Source of the DNA: Desulfobulbaceae bacterium UBA5173
GTDB taxonomy: Bacteria > Desulfobacterota > Desulfobulbia > Desulfobulbales > Desulfobulbaceae
NCBI GenBank assembly: GCA_002413355.1
Contig: DHWV01000081.1
Span: forward strand, 58,492-79,974
Length of the DNA: 21,483 nucleotides
Direction: 5' to 3'
The position numbers and the translations under genes are program-made. Of the stretch, positions 6,502 through 14,694 are shown one piece after another. Each line of letters opens with the position of its first letter. Position 1 is the stretch's first letter. The notes beneath the pieces are model-generated. The model was not told where the DNA came from. It saw only the letters and a list, made by a program, of their open reading frames with translations, and did not search any database.

Positions 6502-9500
6502 CTATTTCTGTAGGTGCAGCTCAACCCGCCGGTTCTTCGCTTGCCCTTCTTTGGTGCGGTTGTCGGCGAGAGGATTGGTTTGACCATAACCCTTGCTGAT
6601 CATTAGCTCTTTTCCTATACCTTGGCTGATCAGAAAATCGCGCACCGCGTCCGCCCGCTGCTGCGAAACCGTCAAATTTTTTGCAGGCTTGCCGGTGTTG
6701 TCCGTATAGCCTGCGATTTCAAACTTCTGATCCGGTGACGCATCCTTGAGCAGCTTTGCCGTGTCGGCCAGACTTTTTTTGGCATCCTCAGTCAGCAGGG
6801 CCGTGCCTTTGGTGAAGTTCACGCCGGAGAGGACAATAGCACTGCTTTCCGCGCAGCCCATGCTGTCAACCTTGACCCCGTGCTTGGTGTCTGGGCAAAG
6901 ATCCTTGCTGTCAGGAACGCCGTCGCCATCTTTGTCGCTTTGCGGAGCGGCTTGAACTTGCTGCTGGGCAGGATTCTGCTCCTTGCTTTTCCACGCATCC
7001 AGCTCCTTCTGCAACGCCGTGACCTTCTGCTCCAGTTCAGCAATCTTCTGCCTGCTCTCGGCCAGCTCCGTATTCAGCGTGTCTGCCTCGCCCTGCTGCT
7101 GCCCCTCGGCAACTGCTGTTGTCTTGGACAGTTCCTCAATTTTGGCTGATGCCTGCTCAAGAGCTTTTGATTTTTCCTCAAGCCCGGTTCTCAGACTGGC
7201 GATTTCTTTTTCCAGCTCGGCAACCTTGGCGGCTGTCTCGGCTTGGCCTTGCTGATTCTGCTTGGCATTCTGCGCCGCAGTTTCAGCTTCGGCCAACTTG
7301 GTCTTGGCAGCGGTTAATTCGGCTTCCAGAGCTGCCGCTTTCTCCTGCGCCGCTTTGAGCTGTTCTGCCCCAGCCTTCACACCCGCCTCTTTTTCTTCCA
7401 AACTCTTTTTCAGCGCGGCCAGCTCCTTTTCCAAGTCAGCGGCCTTCGCAGCAGTGTCAGCTTGGCCTTGCTGATTCTGCTTGGCATTCTGCGCCGCAGC
7501 TTCGACTTCGGCCAGCTTGGCTTTGGCGGCGACTAATTCAGCTTCCAGAGCTGCCGCTTTCTCCTGCGTGGTTTTAAGCTGTTCCGCAGCGGCCTTCGCC
7601 TGAGTCAACGCGCTTTCCTTCTCTTCCAGACTTTTCTTCAGTCCGGCAAGCTCTTCAGCAGCTTTGGCGGCTGTCTCAGTTTGAGCTTGCTGATTCTGCT
7701 GCACATTCTGCGCAGCCGCTTCCATGTCAGCTAGTTTGGCCTTGGCAGCGGTCAGTTCAGTTTCCAATGCCGCTGCTTTTTCTTGCGCTGTTTTAAGCTG
7801 CTCGGCTCCGGTCTTCATATCCGCCGCCTGCGCTTCCAGCGCGGCAGTCTTCTCCTTCAACGCCGTCAGCTCCTCAGCTTGAGCCTTGCGCTGAGCCAGC
7901 TCGCTTTCTAATGCCGTCACTTTCTCCTGTGCGGCGGCAAGGCTTTCCTGCACTTTCTGCTTGTTGGCAACCTCCGCCTCCAGTGTGGCGGCCTGCTCCT
8001 GCGCCGCTTGCACCTTCTGCTGAATTCCTTGCAGCTCGGCAAGCTGTTTCTCTTGCGCGGCAGCCTTCTCTTTCAGGGCGGCCAGCTCCTTGTCGGTTTC
8101 CACAGCCTTGGCCTCCAAAGCGGGCAGCTTCTCACCTGCTTCTTTGGCTATCTTCTCTGCTTGGGCCAAGGCAGCGATCTTTTCCTCAAGCTGTTTGTCG
8201 GTTGCGGCCTGCTTTTCCGCTGCCGTCGCCAGCTCGCCAGCCAGCTTTTCTTTGTCTGCTTTTAGCTCTTCGGCCTGTTTGGTCTTTTCGGCAAGCTCTG
8301 TTTGGAGCTTCCCGCTTTCGGCTTTCAGAACAGTCAGCTCTTCGCTTTTGCCAGTCAATCCCTGCTGTAACTCCTGCTCTTTTGCGGTCGCGACAGCCAG
8401 AGAGTCCTTGGCAGTTTTTAGCGCGGTTTTCGTTTCGGTAAGCTGTTTTTCCAGCGCGGCAGCGGCGGCAGTCTTCTGCTCCACACTTTTGGCAAGCTGC
8501 TGAGCCTCTTTTTCCTGTACAGTTTTCGCCTCAGTCAGTCCGGCCACCTGACGGACCAGCTCTTTGCCGTTGGCCTCTGCCTCGGCAAGCTGCTTTTTGG
8601 CGACATTCAGCTCATTCTGCTTGGCCTCAAGCTGGCTCTGAAGAGCGGCGATTTGTTGTTCCCACGGCGCAGCCTGCTCCTCTTTGCTTTTGCCGTATTG
8701 AAGCATGGCTTCGGCCTTTAGCTGCGCATCCTTGACAGCCTTTTCAAATTCGGCAATTTTGGCCGCGCTTTCCACCAGGATAGCTTTCTGGTTTTCCAGC
8801 TTGGTCTGCTGCTCGTTCAGGACAGCCTTCTGCGCATCGTCCTTCTGGCTGATCTCAGTGGCGCGTTTTTCGGCAGCGGCTTTGGCCACCTCAGCTTTTT
8901 CCAAGGCAAGATGCAAGGCGGCAACCTTCGCCTCGGCCGCTTTGATTTGCCCTGCCTGCTTGTCCGTTTCGCCGTTTTTGAGCGTAAGCTGCTCGGTCAT
9001 TTTTTTGACCTCAGCAGCCAGCTTAGCTTGCTCGGCGGCTATTTTCTCACGTTCCTTTTTGACGGCGGCGATCTGGGCCTGCTGTTGTTCAACCTGCTGC
9101 CGGGCAGCGGCAAGTTGTCCCTGCGCCGCCGCTGCTTGGCTTTGCAGCTCGACAGCCTGCTGTTCGACTGGAGCCAATTTTTCTTCCTGCACCTTGCCGT
9201 ACTGCATTAGAGCTTCAGCTTTCAACTCCGCCTTGCGCTGAACTTCTTCCAAAGCAGCCAGTTGGCCTTGAGCCTCTTCCGCCTGACGGGTCAGCTCGGC
9301 AATACGGCTGTCAGCCGCCTTCTGACTCTGCTGCTGCGTATTGCGCATTTGCTCCAGCTCTTTGGCGAGCTGCTGTTTAGCCTGCGCCAGGTCGGCAATT
9401 TCTGCCTGCGAACGGGCGAGCTGATCCTCGCTCCGCTGTAGTTTTTCTAACAATTGACGGCTGGCGGTGTTCTCGTCCTGACTGATGGCCTTGACTTTGC

Positions 9501-9876
9501 TGTCCGCTTGACCAAGCTTCTCTTGCAAGGCCTGAGCCTTGGCCTCCTGCTGCGCGGCTACAGCCTTAGCCTTTTCCTTTTCCGCGTTCTGCTGGGCCAA
9601 TGCCGCCTCCAGCTCGCTGATTCTCGCCTGTAGCTGCTTCGCCCGCTCTATTGTGGAAGTTTGCGCATTCTCCAGCTCCTTGCGCAGCCGCTGCTCCTCG
9701 GCCTTGACTGCTTCAAGCTCTGACTCAGCAGCCGTTATGCTGGCACCGGACTGCTCTTGCTGATGACCAGCCGCCCCGGCGTAACGTTTTTTGAGATGGC
9801 CATGATAACCGGCCAAGGCCATGTAGGCGAAGACGCAGGCTGCGGCGAGAAGAGCGGTGCGCTTTGTGAATTGCAT
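6502..9876 (-). CDS. Long membrane-anchored coiled-coil protein with TSP3-like motif and C-terminal OmpA domain
   Basis: 1124 residues. KRTALLAAACVFAYMALAGYHG near the start is a single hydrophobic segment, either an inner-membrane anchor or an uncleaved signal. Residues about 35-965 are almost entirely Ala/Glu/Lys/Gln-rich heptad-like coiled coil. At 979-1008 a calcium-binding thrombospondin type 3-like motif appears (DKDGDGVPDSKDLCPDT, with a paired Cys at the end). Residues 1009-1124 are an OmpA/Pal peptidoglycan-binding domain with GYTDNTG, LTVSQQRADAVRDFL and NRRVEL. It could tie the inner membrane to peptidoglycan across a long rod. Three 73-residue repeats lie inside. ATG 9876 is preferred to TTG 9891: it has a GGGGG run about 8 nt upstream. 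It follows glgB by 69 bp and precedes rlmD by one base. Exact function unknown. Confidence 0.9.
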   Translation of the reverse strand: MQFTKRTALLAAACVFAYMALAGYHGHLKKRYAGAAGHQQEQSGASITAAESELEAVKAEEQRLRKELENAQTSTIERAKQLQARISELEAALAQQNAEKEKAKAVAAQQEAKAQALQEKLGQADSKVKAISQDENTASRQLLEKLQRSEDQLARSQAEIADLAQAKQQLAKELEQMRNTQQQSQKAADSRIAELTRQAEEAQGQLAALEEVQRKAELKAEALMQYGKVQEEKLAPVEQQAVELQSQAAAAQGQLAAARQQVEQQQAQIAAVKKEREKIAAEQAKLAAEVKKMTEQLTLKNGETDKQAGQIKAAEAKVAALHLALEKAEVAKAAAEKRATEISQKDDAQKAVLNEQQTKLENQKAILVESAAKIAEFEKAVKDAQLKAEAMLQYGKSKEEQAAPWEQQIAALQSQLEAKQNELNVAKKQLAEAEANGKELVRQVAGLTEAKTVQEKEAQQLAKSVEQKTAAAAALEKQLTETKTALKTAKDSLAVATAKEQELQQGLTGKSEELTVLKAESGKLQTELAEKTKQAEELKADKEKLAGELATAAEKQAATDKQLEEKIAALAQAEKIAKEAGEKLPALEAKAVETDKELAALKEKAAAQEKQLAELQGIQQKVQAAQEQAATLEAEVANKQKVQESLAAAQEKVTALESELAQRKAQAEELTALKEKTAALEAQAADMKTGAEQLKTAQEKAAALETELTAAKAKLADMEAAAQNVQQNQQAQTETAAKAAEELAGLKKSLEEKESALTQAKAAAEQLKTTQEKAAALEAELVAAKAKLAEVEAAAQNAKQNQQGQADTAAKAADLEKELAALKKSLEEKEAGVKAGAEQLKAAQEKAAALEAELTAAKTKLAEAETAAQNAKQNQQGQAETAAKVAELEKEIASLRTGLEEKSKALEQASAKIEELSKTTAVAEGQQQGEADTLNTELAESRQKIAELEQKVTALQKELDAWKSKEQNPAQQQVQAAPQSDKDGDGVPDSKDLCPDTKHGVKVDSMGCAESSAIVLSGVNFTKGTALLTEDAKKSLADTAKLLKDASPDQKFEIAGYTDNTGKPAKNLTVSQQRADAVRDFLISQGIGKELMISKGYGQTNPLADNRTKEGQAKNRRVELHLQK
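7150..7806 (-). repeat. Tandem 219-bp (73-codon) repeat inside the coiled-coil gene, three copies
   Basis: Equivalent positions recur at exactly 219 bp: the motif CTTGCTGATTCTG (plus strand) starts at 7248, 7467 and 7686. The first two copies share an unbroken 40-base identity (7241-7280 and 7460-7499). Each unit encodes AEQLK..QEKAAALE.EL.AAK.KL, then AAQN..QNQQ, then a KK/RTGLEEK-type segment. 73 is not a multiple of 7, so each unit breaks the heptad register. Copy boundaries are chosen at AEQLK and could be shifted. Confidence 0.85.
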
Positions 9877-9945
9877 GTCAGGAACCCCCAAGTTGCGTTT
9901 GTGGTGAACGTATAGTGTCAGGTCAGGCGGCGGGCCGGAGCGCGA

Positions 9946-11877
9946 TCAAGCCGGCTTCAAGATCAGAACGGAAAGCGGCGGCAGTGTCAATGCAAGGGAA
10001 TGCTCAAAACCGTAAGCAGGTTCCGCCACCGCGCTGATCAAACCGTTACTGATGCCGCCGCCCCAGTATGTATCCAGATCACTGTTGATCAGCTCACGCC
10101 ATTGGCCGCCTTTCGGCACGCCGATGCGGTAATTCTCCCGAACAACAGGCGTTAAGTTGCAAATGACTGCCAGCACATCATCTGCATTTCTTGCCCGACG
10201 GATAAAGGAAAAGACCGAATTGTCCGAATCATTGGCATTAATCCAAGAGAAGCCGGTCCAATCATAATCGTTTTCGTGCAGGGCAGGCTCAGTTTTATAA
10301 ACTTGGTTCAAATCGCGGACAAACCGCTGCACGCCTTGATGATTCTCCGCCTGCAACGCCTGCCATTCCAAGCCGCTGCCGTGGTTCCACTCCTGCCACT
10401 GACCAAACTCACAACCCATGAAGAGCAGCTTCTTGCCCGGATAGCTCCACATGAAGGCAAGATAGGCGCGCAGATTGGCAAACTTCTGCCAGTCATCACC
10501 GGGCATTTTGTTGACCAGCGAACCTTTGCCATGCACCACCTCGTCGTGGGAAATGGGCAGGACAAAATTTTCGTGAAAAGCGTAGAGCATCCCAAACGTC
10601 ATCTCGTGGTGATGAAATTTGCGATGAATCGGGTTGTGGCTCATGTAGGAGAGCGTGTCGTGCATCCAGCCCATGTTCCATTTCAGGCTAAAGCCGAGAC
10701 CACCGAGCCAAGTAGGCCGCGAGACCATTGGCCAAGAGGTCGATTCTTCGGCAATGGTCAGCACGCCAGGGAAGAGACCATGTACCACCTCGTTTGCCTT
10801 ACGCAAAAAGCTGATTGCAGCCAGATTCTCGCGCCCGCCGTGTTCGTTCGGCAGCCATTCGCCTTCTTTGCGCGAATAATCGAGATAGAGCATTGAAGCG
10901 ACCGCATCCACCCGCAGACCGTCGATGTGGTATTTGTCAATCCAGAATAGGGCGTTAGAGATCAGGAACGAACGGACTTCATTGCGTCCGTAGTTGAAAA
11001 TCATCGTCCCCCAGTCCTGATGCTCGCCTTGACGCGGGTCAGAGTGGGCGTAAAGGTGCGTGCCGTCAAAATAGTTGAGACCCGCTCCGTCTTTCGGAAA
11101 ATGGGCAGGCACCCAGTCGAGAATCACGCCAATGCCGCGCTGATGGCACTGATCAACAAAATACATGAAATCTTGTGGTGTGCCGAAACGGCTGGTGGGA
11201 GCGAAAAAGCCCAAGACTTGATAGCCCCACGACGCGTCAAAAGGATGCTCGGCAATCGGCAGCAGCTCAATGTGCGTGCAGCCCAGTTCGATGACATAGG
11301 GAATCAGCTCGTCGGCCAGCTCGCGGTAGGTCAGCCAGCGGCTGCCGTATTCTTTATCCGGCTCCCGTTTCCACGATCCCAGATGCACCTCGTAAATAGA
11401 AACCGGGCTATGCAGAGACTGCCGCTGCGCTCGCTGCTGAAGCCATTCCCCGTCACCCCAGTGATAGCTGTCAAGGTTGGCAACCACAGAGCCGGTGGCA
11501 GGCCGCAGCTCCATCGCAAAACCGTACGGATCGGATTTGTCAAACTGCTCACCCTGCTGCGTGATGAGCCGGTATTTATAAACAGCATGTTCTTTCAGGC
11601 CGGGAATGAACAGACTCCAGATGCCGGAATCGCTGGAATACATGGGGTGGTTCTGCCCGTCCCAGCCGTTGAAGTCGCCGATCACGCTGACCTGACTGGC
11701 GTTGGGTGCCCAGACTGCAAAGGCCGTTCCCGTCTGCCCGGCAAAGGAGACCAGATGTGCGCCGAGTTTTTCGTAGGCCCGCTCGTGCGTGCCTTCACCG
11801 ATCAGGTATTTGTCAAAATCACTCAGCCAGCTGGCAGGAACCGGCTGGCCGGGAAAGGAAGGGGAATGTGTGCTCAT
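9946..11877 (-). CDS. glgB: 1,4-alpha-glucan (glycogen) branching enzyme
   Basis: 643 residues. It cuts alpha-1,4 chains and rejoins them as alpha-1,6 branches during glycogen synthesis in the cytoplasm (GH13). An N-terminal CBM48-type module (FAVWAPNASQVSVIGDFNGWD, about residues 52-72) precedes the barrel. The three catalytic acids are present with the same spacing as in E. coli GlgB: D324 in GLRVDAVASM, E377 in TIAEEST, and D445 in ISHDEVVHGKG. At about 640 residues it lacks the extra N-terminal module of the 728-residue E. coli enzyme, a common shorter form. The ATG has AAGG about 10 nt upstream and a good promoter at 11968-11941. No glgA, glgC or glgP is in the window, so it is a detached glycogen gene here. 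Confidence 0.97.
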   Translation of the reverse strand: MSTHSPSFPGQPVPASWLSDFDKYLIGEGTHERAYEKLGAHLVSFAGQTGTAFAVWAPNASQVSVIGDFNGWDGQNHPMYSSDSGIWSLFIPGLKEHAVYKYRLITQQGEQFDKSDPYGFAMELRPATGSVVANLDSYHWGDGEWLQQRAQRQSLHSPVSIYEVHLGSWKREPDKEYGSRWLTYRELADELIPYVIELGCTHIELLPIAEHPFDASWGYQVLGFFAPTSRFGTPQDFMYFVDQCHQRGIGVILDWVPAHFPKDGAGLNYFDGTHLYAHSDPRQGEHQDWGTMIFNYGRNEVRSFLISNALFWIDKYHIDGLRVDAVASMLYLDYSRKEGEWLPNEHGGRENLAAISFLRKANEVVHGLFPGVLTIAEESTSWPMVSRPTWLGGLGFSLKWNMGWMHDTLSYMSHNPIHRKFHHHEMTFGMLYAFHENFVLPISHDEVVHGKGSLVNKMPGDDWQKFANLRAYLAFMWSYPGKKLLFMGCEFGQWQEWNHGSGLEWQALQAENHQGVQRFVRDLNQVYKTEPALHENDYDWTGFSWINANDSDNSVFSFIRRARNADDVLAVICNLTPVVRENYRIGVPKGGQWRELINSDLDTYWGGGISNGLISAVAEPAYGFEHSLALTLPPLSVLILKPA

Positions 11878-11940
11878 TTGACAGACCTTCTGGCTGACAG
11901 CGGCAGGGCCGCCGGATAGTTATTTGGAATGACAGCGGAC

Positions 11941-11968
11941 AGTATAGCTGTTCCGGCGCGGCTTGCAA
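11941..11968 (-). promoter_or_regulatory. glgB: Sigma70-like promoter for glgB
   Basis: On the minus strand TTGCAA (11968-11963) is followed after 16 bp by TATACT (11946-11941), five of six consensus -10 bases. The predicted start lies about 55 nt before the glgB ATG. It may drive the whole run glgB to the HD gene, because no later promoter or terminator in that run is convincing. Confidence 0.5.
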
Positions 11969-12021
11969 CTGCTTTTCCGCCCGGAGGCCGCAGCGGACGC
12001 AGTCTTTTTGCACCGTGGATT

Positions 12022-12040
12022 AAAGCAATTGTCATGCTTT
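12022..12040 (-). terminator. Weak hairpin after the alcohol dehydrogenase gene
   Basis: A 6-bp inverted repeat (AAAGCA/TGCTTT) with a 7-nt loop lies 21 bp past the alcohol dehydrogenase stop. The stem is AT-rich and the T-run on the minus strand is only three bases. It is the sole terminator candidate in the 184-bp gap before glgB, and read-through is plausible. Confidence 0.25.
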
Positions 12041-12061
12041 TTCTGCGGCAAGACGCATCGT

Positions 12062-13213
12062 TCAGCGGCAGAAGGACAGCACGGCCTCGATGTCCGCCTG
12101 CGAATAGCTATCCAGTCGCCATATCCGGGCCAAATTAAGCGCGTTGGCCGCGATGCGGGGAATGTCCGCCTCCGGGATATTCAGTTCGGCCAGTGTGACC
12201 GGGCAGCCCACGTTGCTGAGCCAGTTGCGCAGCCGCTGCACAGTCTCCTCCGCCTGCGGCTCCGCCAAACCGAAAACCCGCTGGCCCAGCCCGGCAATGC
12301 GGACTGCGGCCTGCGGCAACCGCCAGCGCAGCCACGCTGGCACAACCGCCGCCAGTCCGGCCCCGTGTGGCACGTTGTAGAGCGCGCTCAGGGAATGCTC
12401 AATCATGTGCATGGGAAAGCTAGTCCGTCCCAGCCCTGCGCCGGTGAGGCCATTCAGGGCCAATGTCGCTGTCCACATCAGAGCCGCCCGTCCGCCGTAG
12501 TCGCAGGGATCAGCAAGGCAGCGTTCGCACGACTGCATGGCGTTGCGGATCAGCCCTTCCATGAATTCCATTTGCACCGGCACGTCATCATCCTCGGTGG
12601 TCATATAAAATTCGAGGACATGGGCGATGGCATCCGCCGCGCCGTAGGCAGTGTAGGTCGGCGGCACGGTAAAGGTCAGCTCAGGAGCGAGGACAGATGC
12701 TTTGGGATAGAGCAGAGGACCGCTGGCGGCAAACTTTTCTTTGGTCACGTCGTTGGTGATCACCATGCCGCCGTTCATCTCTGACCCGGCTGCGGCCAAG
12801 GTCAGCACGGTAGTGACAGGCAAGGCAGCCTTTATTGCGCTTTTGCCAATGAAAAAATCCCAGACATCACAGGCCGCCGGGCTGCCTGCGGCGATGGCCT
12901 TGGCAGTGTCAATCACCGAGCCGCCGCCAACCGCGACAATCACCTGTAGTTCATGCTCACGAACTTTGGCGATACCTGCCCGGACATGAGAAAGCAGGGG
13001 ATTGGAGCAGACACCGCCGTGCTCAACAATGCTCACGCCAGCTTCTGTCAGAGCTGTCGTGACCTGGTTGTGAATTCCGTTCTTTTTAATGCTGTTCTGT
13101 CCATAGACGAGCAGGGCGCGGCTGCCAAATGCCGCAGTCTCTGTGCCGATGGCCGGTACTGTGCCGCGTCCAAAGATGATCTTCGTCGGATTGTGAAAAA
13201 TAAAATTGTGCAT
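12062..13213 (-). CDS. Iron-containing alcohol dehydrogenase (YqhD/butanol dehydrogenase type)
   Basis: 383 residues, normal for group III metal-dependent alcohol dehydrogenases. It interconverts alcohols and aldehydes with NAD(P)H. The nucleotide-binding motif GGGSVIDTAKA is at residues 96-106. Metal ligands can be placed as D194 and H198 (GAADAIAHVLEFY), H269 (PMHMIEH) and H283 (NVPHG); the first two match YqhD numbering exactly and the 14-residue spacing of the last pair is also that of YqhD. Aldehyde detoxification or fermentation-type alcohol formation is possible; the substrate is not readable. No ribosome binding site is evident at the ATG, and the gene follows the DUF2062 gene by 19 bp, so it is probably the last gene of that transcription unit. 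Confidence 0.93.
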   Translation of the reverse strand: MHNFIFHNPTKIIFGRGTVPAIGTETAAFGSRALLVYGQNSIKKNGIHNQVTTALTEAGVSIVEHGGVCSNPLLSHVRAGIAKVREHELQVIVAVGGGSVIDTAKAIAAGSPAACDVWDFFIGKSAIKAALPVTTVLTLAAAGSEMNGGMVITNDVTKEKFAASGPLLYPKASVLAPELTFTVPPTYTAYGAADAIAHVLEFYMTTEDDDVPVQMEFMEGLIRNAMQSCERCLADPCDYGGRAALMWTATLALNGLTGAGLGRTSFPMHMIEHSLSALYNVPHGAGLAAVVPAWLRWRLPQAAVRIAGLGQRVFGLAEPQAEETVQRLRNWLSNVGCPVTLAELNIPEADIPRIAANALNLARIWRLDSYSQADIEAVLSFCR

Positions 13214-13232
13214 GGCAAACTATGCGGGTTGG

Positions 13233-13775
13233 TTAACTTTTGGCGTGGTTCAGCAGATGCCTCTGCCGTCTTTTTTTCTGAAGACCGGTGAAAAAGTGAA
13301 TCGCCAGCAAATACGTGACAATGCCAATGGGAACAGCGAGAAGCAGTCCGCCGACAAGCAGAACCAGCATCGCCTCAAGGCCAAGCTCCTCGATAGTTTT
13401 CGCTGCCTGCATCAGGTGATCTCCCTTGAGGAGTGCCAGCAGGGACGTATGATGCACCATGTTCAGCAGATTATCCAACTGCTCCTTGTGCAGTCTGCCG
13501 GGCAGGAGCAGGTTGCCGATCTTCCACGCCAGATAATATTGCGCTGGAATGGTGAGCGGATTGCTGACCACTGCCGAAGCAGCCAGGGCAGACAATGCGT
13601 TTGCGCCGAGCGGGAGCGTGACGGCAAGAATTAGGGCCGTATGCAAGGGCATTGTGGGCGTGGCGGCGATGAAGGCTCCTGTCGCCGCTCCCAAGGCCAG
13701 CGAATGCGGCGAACCTTGTAGGCGGATGAGACGAAAATACCAGTAGCGGCTAGCCCGCCGGAGATTGAGTTTCAC
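13233..13775 (-). CDS. DUF2062-family small membrane protein
   Basis: 180 residues beginning with a GTG codon. The family pattern is clear: an N-terminal basic aromatic stretch (RRASRYWYFRLIRLQG), then SPHSLALGAATGAFIAATPTMPLHT, a hydrophobic segment, and a second motif NPLTIPAQYYLAWKIG. Another hydrophobic segment lies near the C-terminus (about residues 137-162). The family consists of inner-membrane proteins of unknown function, sometimes found beside glycosyltransferases. It starts 10 bp after the YitT-type gene and has no strong ribosome binding site, so translation probably follows from upstream genes. The identity of the family is well supported; no function is claimed. Confidence 0.82.
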   Translation of the reverse strand: MKLNLRRASRYWYFRLIRLQGSPHSLALGAATGAFIAATPTMPLHTALILAVTLPLGANALSALAASAVVSNPLTIPAQYYLAWKIGNLLLPGRLHKEQLDNLLNMVHHTSLLALLKGDHLMQAAKTIEELGLEAMLVLLVGGLLLAVPIGIVTYLLAIHFFTGLQKKRRQRHLLNHAKS

Positions 13776-13785
13776 AGGAGAACTG

Positions 13786-14694
13786 TCACCAATGCGGCTG
13801 ATTGCCGATCCGGTAGTTCATCACTTCCAGCGTGTCGCTGATAACCACGAACGCGCCCGGATCAATGCCGCGCACCAGCCGCTTGAGCTGGCCGATTTCC
13901 GTGAACGCAATGACGGCGTAAAGAATATGTTCCTCATTGCGCATATAGCCGCCCTCGCCCTTGATGATCGTCACGCCGCGCCGGATGTCTTTTAAAATCT
14001 CGTTCGATATCTCTTCCCATTTGGAGGAAATGATGAAAACAGATTTTCTTTGGCTGAGGCCGGTTACCACAATATTGATCACCTTGGCACTGACATACAC
14101 CACAATCATGGTGTGCAGCACTGCCTCAACCGAATAATAGACTGAGGTGATCAGCAGCACGACAGAATTCACAGTCAGAATGGTTGTGCCGATGTTGACG
14201 GAAAACCGCTTCAGCATCACGACAGAAAGAATGTCCATGCCGCCCTGCGAACCGGAGGTGCGCAGACAGAGGCCCGCCCCGCCGCCAAGGATCAGTCCGG
14301 CCAGCAGCGCGTTCAAGAGCTTGTCTTCCAGATGAAAATTGGCGGTAGGGACAAGCATCAGGGCTAAGGTCAGCGTCGTGGTGCCGATGATGCTGAAGGC
14401 GAAGAATCTGCGTCCGACAGTCATCCATGCCAAGATGAAAAGTGGCACATTGATCAGCAGATAAATCAGGCCTACACCAAAAGAAGGCATCATTTTGTGG
14501 ATGATCAGAGCTACCCCGGTCATGCCTCCGGTGACGAAATGATTGGGAATGAGAATGCCGTTGACCGCGCTGGCGCAGAGCGTACTGCCAATACAGAGCA
14601 GGATGATGTCAAGGATCACCTGCTGTGGAGATTCAACGAATGGCTTTGCCTTGCTGGTCATAGAATGGAAAATGGCAAACTTGTCTGCAATCAC
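13786..14694 (-). CDS. YitT-family membrane protein (DUF2179 C-terminus)
   Basis: 302 residues. Residues about 25-185 carry five to six hydrophobic segments with the typical YitT sequence GILIPNHFVTGGMTGVALIIHK and GSQGGMDILSV. The C-terminal 85 residues form the soluble DUF2179 domain (VFIISSKWEEISNEIL, RGVTIIKGEGGY, DPGAFVVISD), a small ligand-sensing-like fold. Function in the family is poorly known; transport has been suggested. The start GTG (14694) gives a 4-nt GTGA overlap with the stop of the upstream AIM24 gene. The ATG at 14661 (MTSKAKPF) is the alternative and would cut 11 residues; neither has a clear Shine-Dalgarno, so coupling favours the GTG. Confidence 0.88.
   Translation of the reverse strand: MIADKFAIFHSMTSKAKPFVESPQQVILDIILLCIGSTLCASAVNGILIPNHFVTGGMTGVALIIHKMMPSFGVGLIYLLINVPLFILAWMTVGRRFFAFSIIGTTTLTLALMLVPTANFHLEDKLLNALLAGLILGGGAGLCLRTSGSQGGMDILSVVMLKRFSVNIGTTILTVNSVVLLITSVYYSVEAVLHTMIVVYVSAKVINIVVTGLSQRKSVFIISSKWEEISNEILKDIRRGVTIIKGEGGYMRNEEHILYAVIAFTEIGQLKRLVRGIDPGAFVVISDTLEVMNYRIGNQPHW

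Noticed and set aside
6501..6587. 29-residue N-terminal extension of the rRNA methyltransferase
   Set aside because: It would overlap the end of the OmpA-domain gene, whose NRRVEL terminus is conserved. The family N-terminus begins after GTG 6500.
7911..9241. Several Ser/Ala/Leu-rich open frames opposite the coiled-coil gene
   Set aside because: They are the complement of Ala/Glu/Lys/Gln-rich coiled-coil codons, which rarely give stops. They look membrane-like only because of this composition.
9892..9945. Promoter for the coiled-coil gene in the glgB gap
   Set aside because: A TATACG box is present but no acceptable -35 lies 16-18 bp before it, so co-transcription with glgB is simpler.
10276..10896. 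206-codon open frame on the plus strand
   Set aside because: It is a shadow of the catalytic barrel of glgB on the other strand, with no motif or ribosome binding site.
11020..11919. 299-codon open frame on the plus strand
   Set aside because: It lies opposite glgB, whose catalytic residues are all present, and shows no family motif.
11963..12784. 273-codon open frame on the plus strand
   Set aside because: It overlaps the alcohol dehydrogenase gene, which has all its metal ligands; the antisense product has no recognisable features.
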